Positions 25,024-34,698 are shown, counted from the stretch's first letter. The stretch: DNA of 64,000 nt from an uncultured Clostridia bacterium (GCA_937912025.1 CALDOZ010000027.1:1-64000); one strand, 5' to 3'. Made by a program: numbers and translations. Notes: generated from the letters alone by a model not told the origin.

Positions 25024-25052
25024 TTGACAAATATAACTGAAGGCTTTATAAT
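25024..25052 (+). promoter_or_regulatory. Consensus promoter of the lipoprotein gene
   Basis: TTGACA (25024-25029), 17-base spacer, TATAAT (25047-25052): a perfect housekeeping promoter. GAAGGAG at 25090 precedes the ATG at 25101. The rest of the gap 24923-25023 holds nothing recognisable. Confidence 0.85.
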
Positions 25053-25100
25053 GTTATTATTGAAAAGAAAAAATGACGACAATAAATAGAAGGAGCGTTT

Positions 25101-25526
25101 ATGAAAAAAATTAGCATATTTTTAACCATTATTATAAGCATACTAACGATATTTGCTTGCGTTGGCTGTGATTCTTCAGACGAGAATTTGTCAGCAAATA
25201 AAAAAGAAACGCTTATATATAATAAAAAGTATTATCATGCGTATTATTATGATAAATTAGATCTCGAAGATGCTGAGTATATAATTTTTTATGAAGATAA
25301 CACGGCAGAGTATAAAGTTTCATATAGGGCTAACGTTGTAAAATTCAAGTATGTTTTAACAGAAGATACGGTACATTGTTTTTATAATGAAGAACCCTCA
25401 ACTTCAAATTATAATGATCGAAACTGGAATTTGATGTTTTTTATAAAAAAGGGTATATTGTATAATTCTAGTGGCAATCAATATATAAATGAAGAAACGT
25501 TAGAAGATTTTCCAAACTTTGGCTAA
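25101..25526 (+). CDS. Small putative lipoprotein
   Basis: 141 residues. A lysine-containing start, a hydrophobic stretch (residues 5-19) and a cysteine pair (Cys20 in IFAC, Cys23 in CVGC) form a type II signal peptide; either Cys could be lipidated. The mature part is small, acidic and rich in tyrosine (KYYHAYYYDK), probably beta-structured and exposed outside the membrane. No family is recognised. Strong promoter and a strong terminator make it a single-gene unit. Confidence 0.75.
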   Translation: MKKISIFLTIIISILTIFACVGCDSSDENLSANKKETLIYNKKYYHAYYYDKLDLEDAEYIIFYEDNTAEYKVSYRANVVKFKYVLTEDTVHCFYNEEPSTSNYNDRNWNLMFFIKKGILYNSSGNQYINEETLEDFPNFG

Positions 25527-25598
25527 TTAAAATACGAAAATTAAATACAAGCTGGCTATAAAAGTAATACGTCTTGTCTTGCAAAATAGTTAACGTAT

Positions 25599-25630
25599 AA
25601 AAAAACGAGATTGAATAAATCTCGTTTTTT
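25599..25630 (+). terminator. Terminator of the lipoprotein gene
   Basis: AAAAAACGAGATT pairs with AATCTCGTTTTTT around a short loop, giving a 13-bp stem with A and T flanks. It could act in both directions. Confidence 0.88.
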
Positions 25631-25687
25631 ATATGATTTTTATAGTTTGCACGTTAAAACTCTACTAAGTGTAGATATTCAATTAAA

Positions 25688-25855
25688 ATGCACTCTACTA
25701 ACTATCGAATTAGTAGGTTTACAAATTTAAAATTAATGTTAGGTTGGGATATTACCGATTTTGGTTTAGGTAATTTTGACGAGTGTGGTTTTTCTTTAAT
25801 CACGATTACAAACGGCAATTTAAGTAAAAAGAATGAATATCCGCCTATAAAATAG
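25688..25855 (+). pseudogene. Fragment of a D-lyxose-isomerase-like gene
   Basis: A 55-codon open frame contains LMLGWDITDFGLGNFDEC followed by FSLITITNGNLS. This matches the internal GWD(I/V)TDFG-x-G-x-F motif of YdaE-type D-lyxose/D-mannose isomerases as I remember the family, which are around 170-230 residues long. Only this middle piece remains: the metal-binding cupin part that should follow is absent and a stop comes after NEYPPIK. It is probably a relic of an isomerase once serving the sugar operon that begins at 26859. Confidence 0.6.
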
Positions 25856-25894
25856 CGCGCTACGTTTCACTTTTAGTGAAGCATAGCGCGCTAT
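25852..25894. terminator. Long hairpin, bidirectional terminator
   Basis: ATAGCGCGCTA and TAGCGCGCTAT pair over 11 bp, with a second stem TTCAC/GTGAA on top. It lies between the gene fragment and the convergent AraC gene. Confidence 0.75.
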
Positions 25895-25948
25895 ATTTTT
25901 ACTTTTAAAAATTTCTAATAAAAACTGTTGTTACTATTAGCGTTTTAA

Positions 25949-26761
25949 CTAAGATTTTCTATATTCGCGTGGGCTAGTTTTAAAAACAGATTTGAAAATT
26001 TTTGAAAAATAATTATAGTCGGGAATTCCGCATTGTTTAGCAATTTCGTTAACGGGTAGATTAGTTTGTTTTAATAAATTGCAAGCATGTTTTAATCTTC
26101 TAAGTTTAACGTATTCAGCAGGGGTAGATAAAAAATATTCCTTAAAAATAGAGTAAATTTCACTATGCGAAAGATGAAAGTGGCTACAAAGAGCAGTTAC
26201 AGATAAGTTTTCCGTAATATGTTGGTTAATGTATTCGTCAAGTTGCGCGTCAATTTTGTTTTCGCTAGATTTAACTAAGTTTTTTAGGTACTCATAACCA
26301 GTACAAGCGTCTAAAATTTTAATGGCGGAATTGATTTTGTCTATTTCAATGGTTGGCAAGTCGTTAAAACGTTTTTCAAGGTCTTTACAAAAAGATTTAG
26401 ATAAATTTTCTCCGCAAGAAACATTAAACTGATTAGACGTTTTTATTTGACCAATTACAATATATCCTATAATTTTTCCTTCATACAAAATGGGGGATAC
26501 GCATTCTAACAGCCCTGCATGACAGGTATAGGTATATTGTTCGCGCGTTTTTTTACACTCTAAAAATGCGCGTTGGTCGCAATTTTTACAACGTTCGTTC
26601 ATTTGTGGATTTTCGCGCAATAGAGAACAAAAAGGCGATAGTTTTTCGGGATAAAAACACAATTCGTTCTCGTTATTATCATATATGCAAATTTTTATGT
26701 TAGTAAGGTTGTAAAAATGATGTAACAATTCTTGCATTTGTTTAAGATTATAATTATTCAT
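25949..26761 (-). CDS. AraC-family regulator with PocR-type sensor domain
   Basis: About 270 residues from the ATG at 26761 (an in-frame TTG at 26818 lies inside the promoter and is rejected). Residues ~1-160 look like a PocR ligand-binding domain with its conserved cysteines: CxxCDQRAF followed by YTCHAGL and a YIVIGQIK strand. The C-terminal 100 residues are an AraC DNA-binding domain with two helix-turn-helices ending in the CGIPDYNYFSKIF signature. It is divergent from the kinase-galactosidase-isomerase-aldolase operon and probably controls it in response to a small sugar or its metabolite. Confidence 0.87.
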   Translation of the reverse strand: MNNYNLKQMQELLHHFYNLTNIKICIYDNNENELCFYPEKLSPFCSLLRENPQMNERCKNCDQRAFLECKKTREQYTYTCHAGLLECVSPILYEGKIIGYIVIGQIKTSNQFNVSCGENLSKSFCKDLEKRFNDLPTIEIDKINSAIKILDACTGYEYLKNLVKSSENKIDAQLDEYINQHITENLSVTALCSHFHLSHSEIYSIFKEYFLSTPAEYVKLRRLKHACNLLKQTNLPVNEIAKQCGIPDYNYFSKIFKSVFKTSPREYRKS

Positions 26762-26802
26762 ATTAGTATTGTCCGATATAAAATTACCATATTTATATAT
26801 AA

Positions 26803-26831
26803 ATTGTACTATACGCAAAAATTGCAGTCAA
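26803..26831 (-). promoter_or_regulatory. Promoter of the PocR-AraC gene
   Basis: On the minus strand TTGACT (26831-26826), 17-base spacer, TACAAT (26808-26803). It shares the 90-bp divergent region with the operon starting at 26859. The operon side has no clear -35, which suggests it depends on the activator. Confidence 0.65.
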
Positions 26832-26858
26832 GTAAAATGTAATTAAAGTAGGTGCAAA

Positions 26859-28313
26859 ATGAATTATTTAAGTTTAGATATTGGAACGACGTGTTATAAA
26901 TGTCAATTGTTTTCTGATAAAGGTGAAATATTAGAATATTTTTCTAAAGAATATTCATTCAAAAGTATCGACGGTAAAAATTACGTAGACGTAGATACGT
27001 TATGGGATTATGTAAAAGAGAGTATTTTGGTTATTGCTAAAAAGCAACGAATAAACTCTATTTGCATATCGTCACTTGGCGAATCGTTCGTTTTGTTAGA
27101 TAAAGACGACAACGTATTATTTTACCCCATGCTTTATACCGATTGTCGCGGAGAAGCGGAAGCAAAGGAAATTAAGGATAAGATAGGCGAACAAAAAGCC
27201 TTTGAAATAACGGGTATTTTACCGCATAGTATGTATTCGTTATCAAAACTGTTATGGATTAAAAACAGTCATCCAACGATATTTGCTAAGGCGGACAAGG
27301 TTATGCTTATTTGCGATTATATCGGATATTTATTGACCGGCGAACGTGTAATAGATTATGCGTTGGCTTCGAGAACGGGTGCGTTTGACGTAGCAAAATT
27401 AGAATTTTCCAAAGAAGTTTTGGATGCGTTTAATCTACCTATAGGTTGGTTTTCTACTCCTAAACAAGCAGGTTTTGTTGTGGGGAAAGTCAAAAAAGAA
27501 CTTGGTGTTGACGCCGTCTTAATCCTTGGTTCGCACGACCAAGTTTGTACTACTCTTGGCGCAGGCGCAATAAATGCGGGCGATGCCGTAGACGGTATGG
27601 GAACGGTTGAGTGTATAACTACGCTTTTTAAAGGTAAACCAACTAATTTACAAATGGGAAGGCAAGGATATCCCGTTGTTCCGTACGTTATAGACGGTTT
27701 ATATTGTACTTATATGCTTAATTTTTCGTGCGGTTCAACAATTAATTGGTTTCGTAAAAAAATTATGCACGAATATAAAGGCGATGAAAAAGACTTCTTT
27801 TCATATATTGAAAAAACAATGACTGACGAGCCTACGGACATTTACGTCTTGCCATATTTTGGCGGGGCGTCAACGCCTTATCAAAACTTAAACGCAAAAG
27901 GAGCGATATTAAATCTTACGACTGAAACAAGCGATGCCCAACTTTACAAAGCAATTATGGAAGGAACGGCTATGGAAATGCGTTTAAATGCGCAAGTTGC
28001 TAAAAAATACTCCGTTAACGTTAAAAACATCGTTGCTACTGGTGGCGGAGCAAACTCTAAAAAGTGGATGCAAATTAAAGCGGACATACAAAAAGTTCCC
28101 ATTAAAACTCTTCGTTCTAGCGAAGGTGGGCTTTGCGGATGCGCTATGATACAAGCGGTTGCGTTAGGTGCGGTTAAAAGTTTTGAAGAAGCAAAGCAAA
28201 TATTCGTGGTATATAATAATAGTTTTTGTCCTAATAAAGATATTAGCGATAAATACGATAATTACTATAAAAAATACAAAAAAATTTACAAGCAATTAAG
28301 GGGTTTTAATTAG
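26859..28313 (+). CDS. FGGY-family sugar kinase (operon of 26859-32415)
   Basis: 484 residues of the FGGY kinase fold, two actin-like ATPase domains. The N-terminal phosphate loop is DIGTTCYK near residue 7, the sugar-side region includes GSHDQVCTTLGAG near 225, and the C-terminal adenosine motif is VATGGGANSKKWMQIKAD near 390. These enzymes phosphorylate ketoses or polyols. It is the first gene of a four-gene operon with 2-4-bp gaps (kinase, GH36, isomerase-like, class II aldolase). Together they suggest that a ketose made by the isomerase is phosphorylated here before aldol cleavage. The exact sugar cannot be told from the motifs. Confidence 0.88.
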   Translation: MNYLSLDIGTTCYKCQLFSDKGEILEYFSKEYSFKSIDGKNYVDVDTLWDYVKESILVIAKKQRINSICISSLGESFVLLDKDDNVLFYPMLYTDCRGEAEAKEIKDKIGEQKAFEITGILPHSMYSLSKLLWIKNSHPTIFAKADKVMLICDYIGYLLTGERVIDYALASRTGAFDVAKLEFSKEVLDAFNLPIGWFSTPKQAGFVVGKVKKELGVDAVLILGSHDQVCTTLGAGAINAGDAVDGMGTVECITTLFKGKPTNLQMGRQGYPVVPYVIDGLYCTYMLNFSCGSTINWFRKKIMHEYKGDEKDFFSYIEKTMTDEPTDIYVLPYFGGASTPYQNLNAKGAILNLTTETSDAQLYKAIMEGTAMEMRLNAQVAKKYSVNVKNIVATGGGANSKKWMQIKADIQKVPIKTLRSSEGGLCGCAMIQAVALGAVKSFEEAKQIFVVYNNSFCPNKDISDKYDNYYKKYKKIYKQLRGFN

Positions 28314-28315
28314 TT

Positions 28316-30166
28316 ATGAAAAATTCGCTAAAAATGTGTGACCTTTGCTCGATATTTGGTAATTTTGACTATCTTTCGGGTGAATTTAAGGCTAACAATA
28401 ATAGTAAAGTATTTGAAAATAAAACTCTAAAAATAACCATTGAAGAGATAAATAAAGCAGGAGATACCGTACTTAGACAAGACGAAATACAAAACGTAAG
28501 CGAAAAAGATATTGAATTATCTTGCGCTCAATCGGTATTTTGTTTTTGCGATGGAGATTACGAAGTTTATACTCAATATAGTGAGTGGTGTGACGAAAGT
28601 AACGGCGCTTGGCAACCGCTATTTGCTGAAATAGTTGGTAGAAACGACGATATACGAGCAAACAACTCCGTTCCACCGTTCTTTGCTATTTACAATAAAC
28701 AAAACGGACAAGGTTACGTTTTTCACATATTAGCCGAAGGTAAATGGCAGTATTCGGTGCGCCGAAAGTTTACTCAGGCAAATGGTGGCAAGTGCGAAAT
28801 TGTGGTGGAAATTGGATACGCCGAACGAGATTTTTGCTATAAAATGCAAAAAGGAGAAAGGTTAAAACTGCCTTCAATTTTATATTATCGTTTTAAAAAC
28901 AAAACTGATTTAGACGCGTATAAAATGCACCGGTTTGCAAACGCTGAATACCCTGCTAAAAGTGTGCCGATTATTTATAACAGTTGGATGTCTAACTTTG
29001 ACGAAATTAGTTACGATACGTGTATGGCGCAACTTGAAAAAGCAAAAGAGCTTGGCGCTGAATATTTCGTTATTGACGCAGGTTGGTTTGGACCTCCTAA
29101 AGATTGGTTTGATAGCGTGGGCGACTGGGAAGAATGCGTTACTTCAAATATGCGTGGACGTATGCGCGAGTTTGTCACAAAAGTTGAAGAGTACGGGCTT
29201 AAATTCGGGTTATGGTTTGAGATAGAAAGGGCGAGCATAGCAAGTAAAAACTATCAAGCGCACCCCGAATATTACGTTGTTGAAGACGGCAACGTTTTCG
29301 TTGATTTTTCTAATTCTAAGGCCGTGGAATTTATTTACGGAATACTTAAAGATACAATTGAAAAGTATTCTATAAAGTTTATTAAGTTTGATTATAACGC
29401 CGAGCGTTATTACGATTTGAGTAAAGGCGGTTTTATAAAGCATTTTAAGGGATATTTTGAATTGCTTGAAAAAATTAAACGCGATTTTCCCGACTTGTAT
29501 TTAGAAAATTGCGCAAGTGGTGGAATGCGTATGGCGCTTATTAATCTTAAGTACTTCAATTCTTTTTGGATGAGCGATAATCATAGTATTTATAAGCAAG
29601 CGCAAATATTTAAAAACACTTTACTTAGAATTCCGCCAAGGGCGTTAGAAAAATGGATAACAGTAGCCACGGTAAAAAATTTTAGGACGGATTATATAAC
29701 AAGACTTCCGTCTGACCGTCTTACCGTATGCTTAGATGCCGAGTGGTGCGCTATGTCGACGGTTAATCACAGTTATTTGCAAGTTGCTTCAATGGGTGGA
29801 CCTATTGGAATTAGTTGCGATTTAACCTCCATTGGCGATAGTGATTTTCAAAAACTCAAAGAATTTATTGCGCTTTATAAACAGCAAGCAGAGTTTTGGA
29901 AAAATTCAGAGTGTAGAATTTTAGTGGATGGCGATGGCGTAACGGTTTTGCAGTTTAATGACGATAAATTTGAAGATATAAAGATTTGCGCCTTTAATTA
30001 TAAGCGTAATCAAAAAGAGGTTACGGTGTTTCCCGTATGCTTAGCAAATGAAAAATACGGCATTGGGGACAACGTGTACGATGGAAAGCAATTAATTGAA
30101 GAAGGAATAAGACTTAACTTATGTAAAATTGACGACGCTTTATGCGTTGAAATAAAAAGGAGATAA
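28316..30166 (+). CDS. GH36 alpha-galactosidase
   Basis: 616 residues. The catalytic barrel has YFVIDAGWFG near 250, the nucleophile Asp359 in IKFDYN, LYLENCASGG near 395 and the acid/base Asp421 in WMSDN, the pattern of family 36. It is somewhat shorter than AgaR/RafA-type enzymes (about 720 residues) because the N-terminal beta-sandwich is reduced. It releases galactose from alpha-galactosides. No signal peptide. It starts two bases after the kinase stop and ends three bases before the isomerase gene, in one transcript. Confidence 0.9.
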   Translation: MKNSLKMCDLCSIFGNFDYLSGEFKANNNSKVFENKTLKITIEEINKAGDTVLRQDEIQNVSEKDIELSCAQSVFCFCDGDYEVYTQYSEWCDESNGAWQPLFAEIVGRNDDIRANNSVPPFFAIYNKQNGQGYVFHILAEGKWQYSVRRKFTQANGGKCEIVVEIGYAERDFCYKMQKGERLKLPSILYYRFKNKTDLDAYKMHRFANAEYPAKSVPIIYNSWMSNFDEISYDTCMAQLEKAKELGAEYFVIDAGWFGPPKDWFDSVGDWEECVTSNMRGRMREFVTKVEEYGLKFGLWFEIERASIASKNYQAHPEYYVVEDGNVFVDFSNSKAVEFIYGILKDTIEKYSIKFIKFDYNAERYYDLSKGGFIKHFKGYFELLEKIKRDFPDLYLENCASGGMRMALINLKYFNSFWMSDNHSIYKQAQIFKNTLLRIPPRALEKWITVATVKNFRTDYITRLPSDRLTVCLDAEWCAMSTVNHSYLQVASMGGPIGISCDLTSIGDSDFQKLKEFIALYKQQAEFWKNSECRILVDGDGVTVLQFNDDKFEDIKICAFNYKRNQKEVTVFPVCLANEKYGIGDNVYDGKQLIEEGIRLNLCKIDDALCVEIKRR

Positions 30167-30169
30167 AAA

Positions 30170-31564
30170 ATGAAATTTGCATTATATTTTGGTAATAGAG
30201 GCTTTATGCCGGGCGAACTTATTTTAGGGGCAAGAGCGGATATGATAAAAGCGGTTACCGACGCGGGCTACGAATACATTGCTATGGACGAAAATCTCAC
30301 TCGTTACGGCGCTATTGAAACGCGTGACGAAGGTAGAATGTATCACGATTGGCTTAAAAGTCACGAAGGTGAATACGACGGCGTAATTTTGTGTATGCCT
30401 ATCTTTATTGATGAAAACGGAGCTATCACCGCATTACAAGACGCTGGCGTTCCCGTACTTATGCAAGCATACCCTGACGAAATTGGCAAAATGGATTTTA
30501 AACACCGCCGTGACGCGTATTGCGGAAAGTTTTCTGTAACTGACGTATTCTATCAATACAAGTTACCGTTTACCGTAATGAAACCGCACGTTGTACACCC
30601 TTTGAGTGATAATTTTAGACAAAACCTTGACGATTTTGCAGCGATTTGTCGTGTGGTAAAGGGTATGAAACGTTTTAATTTGGGTTGCATCGGAGCAAGA
30701 ACAACGGCGTTTAAAACCGTTCGCTTTGATGAGGTTACGTTGCAAAGATATGGCATTAACGTAGAAAGTTTTGATTTATCTGAACTTGTTTATAAAGTGC
30801 AATTAAAACAAGACGACGACGCTTTAGTACTTGCTAAAATTAAACGCCTTGATAGTTACGCAGATTTTAGCAAAGTTCCTATGGAAAACAAACTTACTCT
30901 TGCGAAAATTTCCGTTGTAATTGACGAATACATAGAAGAATATCATTTGGACGCTATTACTCTCCGTTGTTGGAACGAGATGGAAACAATTCTTCGCGTT
31001 TGTCCGTGCGTGCTTATTTCCGAACTTAACGATAGGGGTATCGTGTGTTCGTGTGAAATTGATTTGACAAGCGCAATTACAATGCGAGCAATGCAACTTG
31101 CAAGCGAAAAACCTACGGCGTGCCTTGATTGGAATAACAATTACGGTAATGACGAAAATAAAGTAATTCTTTTCCATTGCGGACCTGTCGCTCAAAGTCT
31201 TATGACTAAAAAAGGAACGGTTACCGAACATAAAATGTTTGCTAAGGGTGATCCTGGAAGCGGTTGGGGAACAAACGAAGGTAGAATTGCGCCGATGGAT
31301 ATGACCTTTTCTAACGGTTTTACTGAAGACGGCAAGTTAAAAGTTTACGTTAGCGAGGCTAAATTTACAAACGATGAAATTGAGGGCGCGTTCTTTGGTT
31401 GTGGTGGCGTTGCGGAAATTTCCGACTTACAAAACAAGCTTATGCGCTTAGCAAAAGGCGGATTTAAACACCATACAACTGTTGGTATAGGGCATATGAA
31501 ATACGTATTAGAAGAAGCGTTTAAGACGTATCTTGGTTATGAAGTAATTGATATTGAGGGATAA
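30170..31564 (+). CDS. L-fucose/L-arabinose-isomerase-fold protein
   Basis: 464 residues. The layout, with an alpha/beta N-terminus (GNRGFMPGELILGAR), a middle domain and a beta-barrel C-terminus around GCGGVAEIS and VGIGHMKYVLEEA, is that of the fucose/arabinose isomerase superfamily. A carboxylate-rich centre (RCWNEMET near 268) provides candidate metal ligands. These proteins convert an aldose to a ketose. Between an alpha-galactosidase and an aldolase, galactose to tagatose is an attractive reaction (known for arabinose isomerases), but the sequence is not close enough to any type enzyme to be sure. RBS AAAAGGAG. Confidence 0.78.
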   Translation: MKFALYFGNRGFMPGELILGARADMIKAVTDAGYEYIAMDENLTRYGAIETRDEGRMYHDWLKSHEGEYDGVILCMPIFIDENGAITALQDAGVPVLMQAYPDEIGKMDFKHRRDAYCGKFSVTDVFYQYKLPFTVMKPHVVHPLSDNFRQNLDDFAAICRVVKGMKRFNLGCIGARTTAFKTVRFDEVTLQRYGINVESFDLSELVYKVQLKQDDDALVLAKIKRLDSYADFSKVPMENKLTLAKISVVIDEYIEEYHLDAITLRCWNEMETILRVCPCVLISELNDRGIVCSCEIDLTSAITMRAMQLASEKPTACLDWNNNYGNDENKVILFHCGPVAQSLMTKKGTVTEHKMFAKGDPGSGWGTNEGRIAPMDMTFSNGFTEDGKLKVYVSEAKFTNDEIEGAFFGCGGVAEISDLQNKLMRLAKGGFKHHTTVGIGHMKYVLEEAFKTYLGYEVIDIEG

Positions 31565-31566
31565 AA

Positions 31567-32415
31567 ATGTTAGCAGGATTAAAAGAAGTAATTGCTGAAG
31601 GTAAAAAAAGAAATAGCGCTATAGGTTGTTTTAACACGCCTAATTTAGAATGTTTACTTGCTGTTTTAGAGTCGGCAGAAGAGTTAAACGTACCTGTAAT
31701 TATAGCGCACGCGCAGTGTCATGAAGAGGTTGCTCCACTTGATAAAATTGGTCCTGTTATGGTTGAACTTGCAAAACGCAGCAAAGTAAAAGTTTGCGTT
31801 CATCTTGACCATGGTGAAGATTTTGAGTATTGCAAGCGCGCAATTAGTCTTGGTTTTACGTCGATTATGATTGACTACTCCACTTTGACATATGAAGAAA
31901 ACGTAATAGGAACGAAAAAGGTCGTTGACTTAGCGCATTCAAAAGGCGTAGAAGTTGAGGCGGAACTTGGCGCGCTTCCGCAAAGAGAAGGTGGCGGAGA
32001 AAGTGTTACAATTAACCCGTCCGACCTTTACACCAAGCCTGAACTTGTTCCGGATTTTATTAAAAAGACGGGCATTGACGCGCTTGCTATTGCGTTTGGT
32101 ACGGCGCACGGAATTTATAAAACAAAACCTATTTTAAATACGGATATTATTAAAAAAGTGAGAGAATTAACCGATTTGCCACTCGTTATGCACGGCGGTA
32201 GCGGAATTTCTCATGAAGAATATAAACAAGTAATCCGTTTAGGCATAGGCAAAATTAATTATTATTCGTATATGTCGTACGCAGGTTATGCCGAAGCCAA
32301 AAAAACAATAGAAACAAAGAATGCCGATTTTTTCCATAATTTAGCATTGAACGCGCAAAAAGCAATGAAAGAAAACATTTTAACAACGATAAAAGTGTTT
32401 AGTAATATAGATTAA
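31567..32415 (+). CDS. Class II ketose-bisphosphate aldolase (GatY/FbaA type)
   Basis: 282 residues, the length of GatY/KbaY. Zinc and substrate motifs are complete: HLDHGEDFE near 79, MIDYSTL near 102, EAELGALPQREGG near 130, FGTAHGIY near 174 and MHGGSGI near 207. The enzyme splits a ketose phosphate to dihydroxyacetone phosphate and an aldehyde. Tagatose-1,6-bisphosphate is the usual substrate of the closest branch, which fits the galactose theme of the operon. Last gene; a 145-bp gap without a clear hairpin separates it from the GH3 gene. Confidence 0.9.
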   Translation: MLAGLKEVIAEGKKRNSAIGCFNTPNLECLLAVLESAEELNVPVIIAHAQCHEEVAPLDKIGPVMVELAKRSKVKVCVHLDHGEDFEYCKRAISLGFTSIMIDYSTLTYEENVIGTKKVVDLAHSKGVEVEAELGALPQREGGGESVTINPSDLYTKPELVPDFIKKTGIDALAIAFGTAHGIYKTKPILNTDIIKKVRELTDLPLVMHGGSGISHEEYKQVIRLGIGKINYYSYMSYAGYAEAKKTIETKNADFFHNLALNAQKAMKENILTTIKVFSNID

Positions 32416-32559
32416 AAATTTAGTTAGATTTATTATAACGATAAATTGTTTATTCAAAATAAATTACGCATAAAGATTTATACTAAAAACAGTTTAGTAA
32501 CGTTATTTTGCGCAACTTGTGAAACTTAGAGTAACACTAAAAATTTTAGGAGTGGTATT

Positions 32560-34575
32560 ATGATTAAATTAGAAGATTTAACAATTGAGCAAAAAATCAA
32601 ATTGCTTATAGGTATGGCTAGCATGCAACTTAATGATTTAGACGGTTTAATTACCAAAATTGAAATGAGTGATGCTTCTTGCGGGTTAAGATATACCGTT
32701 ACAAGTTCCACTACTTATTCAAGAAATGATAATGAAAAGCCTAAAACGGTTATAGAAAGGTATGACGAGCCTAATATAACTTATCCATCTTCAAACGTTT
32801 TAGCAAATAGTTGGGATATTAATATTGCAAAAGAAATGGGTAGTGTTCTTGCTGAAGACTGCATTGAAAAAGGTGTTGACGTTCTTTTAGGCCCGGGAGT
32901 AAACATAAAAAGAATACCACTTTGCGGTAGAAATTTTGAATATTTTAGTGAAGACCCTTATTTGGCTGGACATATTGCTAAAAATTACGTTGAAGGTATG
33001 CAATCAAAGGGTGTTTCCGCTTGCGTTAAACATTATATAGCCAATAACAGCGAAGACGATAGGCTTTGGAAATCTAGCGAAGTAGACGAAAGGACTTTGC
33101 GTGAAATATATTTAACGCCGTTTGAAATTGCATTGCAAGCTAACCCACATTTTATAATGAGTTCATATAACATGGTTAACGGCGTATGGATGAGTGAACA
33201 TAAAAAATTATACGACTTACTTAGAAAAGAACTTGGTTTTAAAGGTGTAATTGTATCAGATTGGGGCGCAGTATCTAACCACGTTAATTCAATCAATGCA
33301 GGTTTGAATTTACAAATGCCGTATAGAGCAGAGTTTTTTGACGTTGTAAAAAACGCCTATGATGAAGGCAAAATTACTGAAGAAACTATAGATAATTTAG
33401 TAAAAACAAATTTAGAAGTTATACGAATAATCGAAAAGGACAAATCTAAAAAAACTATTGTAAATACAAGAGAAGAACGTTCTATGGTATCTCAAAAGAT
33501 AGCGGAAGCGGGTATTGTTTTACTTAAAAATCAAGATAATATTTTACCGTTAAATAACACTCAAAATATTTTGATATCAGGTTTTCCTGCCGTTTCATCG
33601 CTTAGCGGTGGCGGAGCAAGTTACGTTATTCCTTATAAAACGCCTAATGATTTAAAAACATGTTTAGAAAAAGCGTTAGACTCCAAAAAAATTGATATGA
33701 GTATTGCTACAAGATGTTCATTTAATAACGTTGGTGGCAATAACGCTTGTAACGGGTTTAAGCCTTGTCTCGAAAAAGCCTCTAACAGCGATATCGCTAT
33801 AGTTACCGTTGGCACGGGAATAAGAGTTGAGTATGAGGGGACAGATAGAAGAAGTTTAAAACTCACTAAGGAACAAGAAGATTTGATTTTAGAAACTTGT
33901 AAAGTTAATGAAAACGTCGTAGTTTGCGTGTATGCTGGCTCTGCAATAGATATGTCAAGTTGGATAGATAAAGTAAAGGCGGTTGTATACGTTGGTTTTG
34001 GTGGAATTCATGGACATGAAGCCGTTGCAAACGTTTTATCTGGCAAGGTCAACCCTTCTGGTAAGCTTAGCGAAACTTTCCCATACTGTCTAGAAGACGT
34101 TCCGTCTACAAAAGCTTACGACGATGCGTTTGTAAGTATATATAGCGAAGGTTTAAACGTTGGTTATAGATATTTCGTTACGCATAACGTTAAGCCTTTA
34201 TTTCCGTTTGGATACGGGTTATCATATTCTAAATTTGAATATTCAAATTTAGTTGTAAATAAATTAGAAAATTTAAAATATGAAGTTAAATTTGACGTAA
34301 AAAACACTTCAAACGTGACGGGAGCGGAGATTGTTCAAGTTTACGTGCGCGACGTTATTTCTAACGTATATCGCCCTAAATACGAATTAAAAGGCTTTGA
34401 TAAAAAGCAAATTAAACCAAATGAAACCGTTACGTTCAAAATTGTTTTAGACGAGCGCGCATTTGCCTTTTATTCAACGGCAAAAGATTGTTGGACTGTG
34501 GAAAATGGTAAATTTGAAATATTGGTTGGCGCGTCTTGTGAAGATATACGTTTAAAGCAAGATATTACGATATAA
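32560..34575 (+). CDS. GH3 beta-glucosidase-type glycoside hydrolase
   Basis: 671 residues. The N-terminal barrel has GPGVNIKR near 112, GRNFEYFSEDP near 124, KHYIANNSE near 157 and the nucleophile Asp234 in VSDWGAV. The second alpha/beta domain and a fibronectin-III-like C-terminus (DERAFAFYS) follow. No PA14 insert. Typical substrates are beta-glucosides or xylosides. No signal peptide, so intracellular. RBS TTAGGAG. Monocistronic, ended by the hairpin at 34662. Confidence 0.92.
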   Translation: MIKLEDLTIEQKIKLLIGMASMQLNDLDGLITKIEMSDASCGLRYTVTSSTTYSRNDNEKPKTVIERYDEPNITYPSSNVLANSWDINIAKEMGSVLAEDCIEKGVDVLLGPGVNIKRIPLCGRNFEYFSEDPYLAGHIAKNYVEGMQSKGVSACVKHYIANNSEDDRLWKSSEVDERTLREIYLTPFEIALQANPHFIMSSYNMVNGVWMSEHKKLYDLLRKELGFKGVIVSDWGAVSNHVNSINAGLNLQMPYRAEFFDVVKNAYDEGKITEETIDNLVKTNLEVIRIIEKDKSKKTIVNTREERSMVSQKIAEAGIVLLKNQDNILPLNNTQNILISGFPAVSSLSGGGASYVIPYKTPNDLKTCLEKALDSKKIDMSIATRCSFNNVGGNNACNGFKPCLEKASNSDIAIVTVGTGIRVEYEGTDRRSLKLTKEQEDLILETCKVNENVVVCVYAGSAIDMSSWIDKVKAVVYVGFGGIHGHEAVANVLSGKVNPSGKLSETFPYCLEDVPSTKAYDDAFVSIYSEGLNVGYRYFVTHNVKPLFPFGYGLSYSKFEYSNLVVNKLENLKYEVKFDVKNTSNVTGAEIVQVYVRDVISNVYRPKYELKGFDKKQIKPNETVTFKIVLDERAFAFYSTAKDCWTVENGKFEILVGASCEDIRLKQDITI

Positions 34576-34661
34576 GTTAACAAGATTAACTTAAATTGTT
34601 TAGTGTATAGAGTTTTTCGTTTAACGCGTAAAAAATAATAAATAAAAAACAAGTTTAAAAC

Positions 34662-34698
34662 TAAGACCGAGCCTAGTTAAATGCTAGGCTCGGTCTTA
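34662..34698. terminator. Strong hairpin after the GH3 gene
   Basis: TAAGACCGAGCCTAG pairs perfectly over 15 bp with CTAGGCTCGGTCTTA around TTAAATG. The T tract is short, so it may act more as an RNA stabiliser or weak terminator. Confidence 0.75.
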
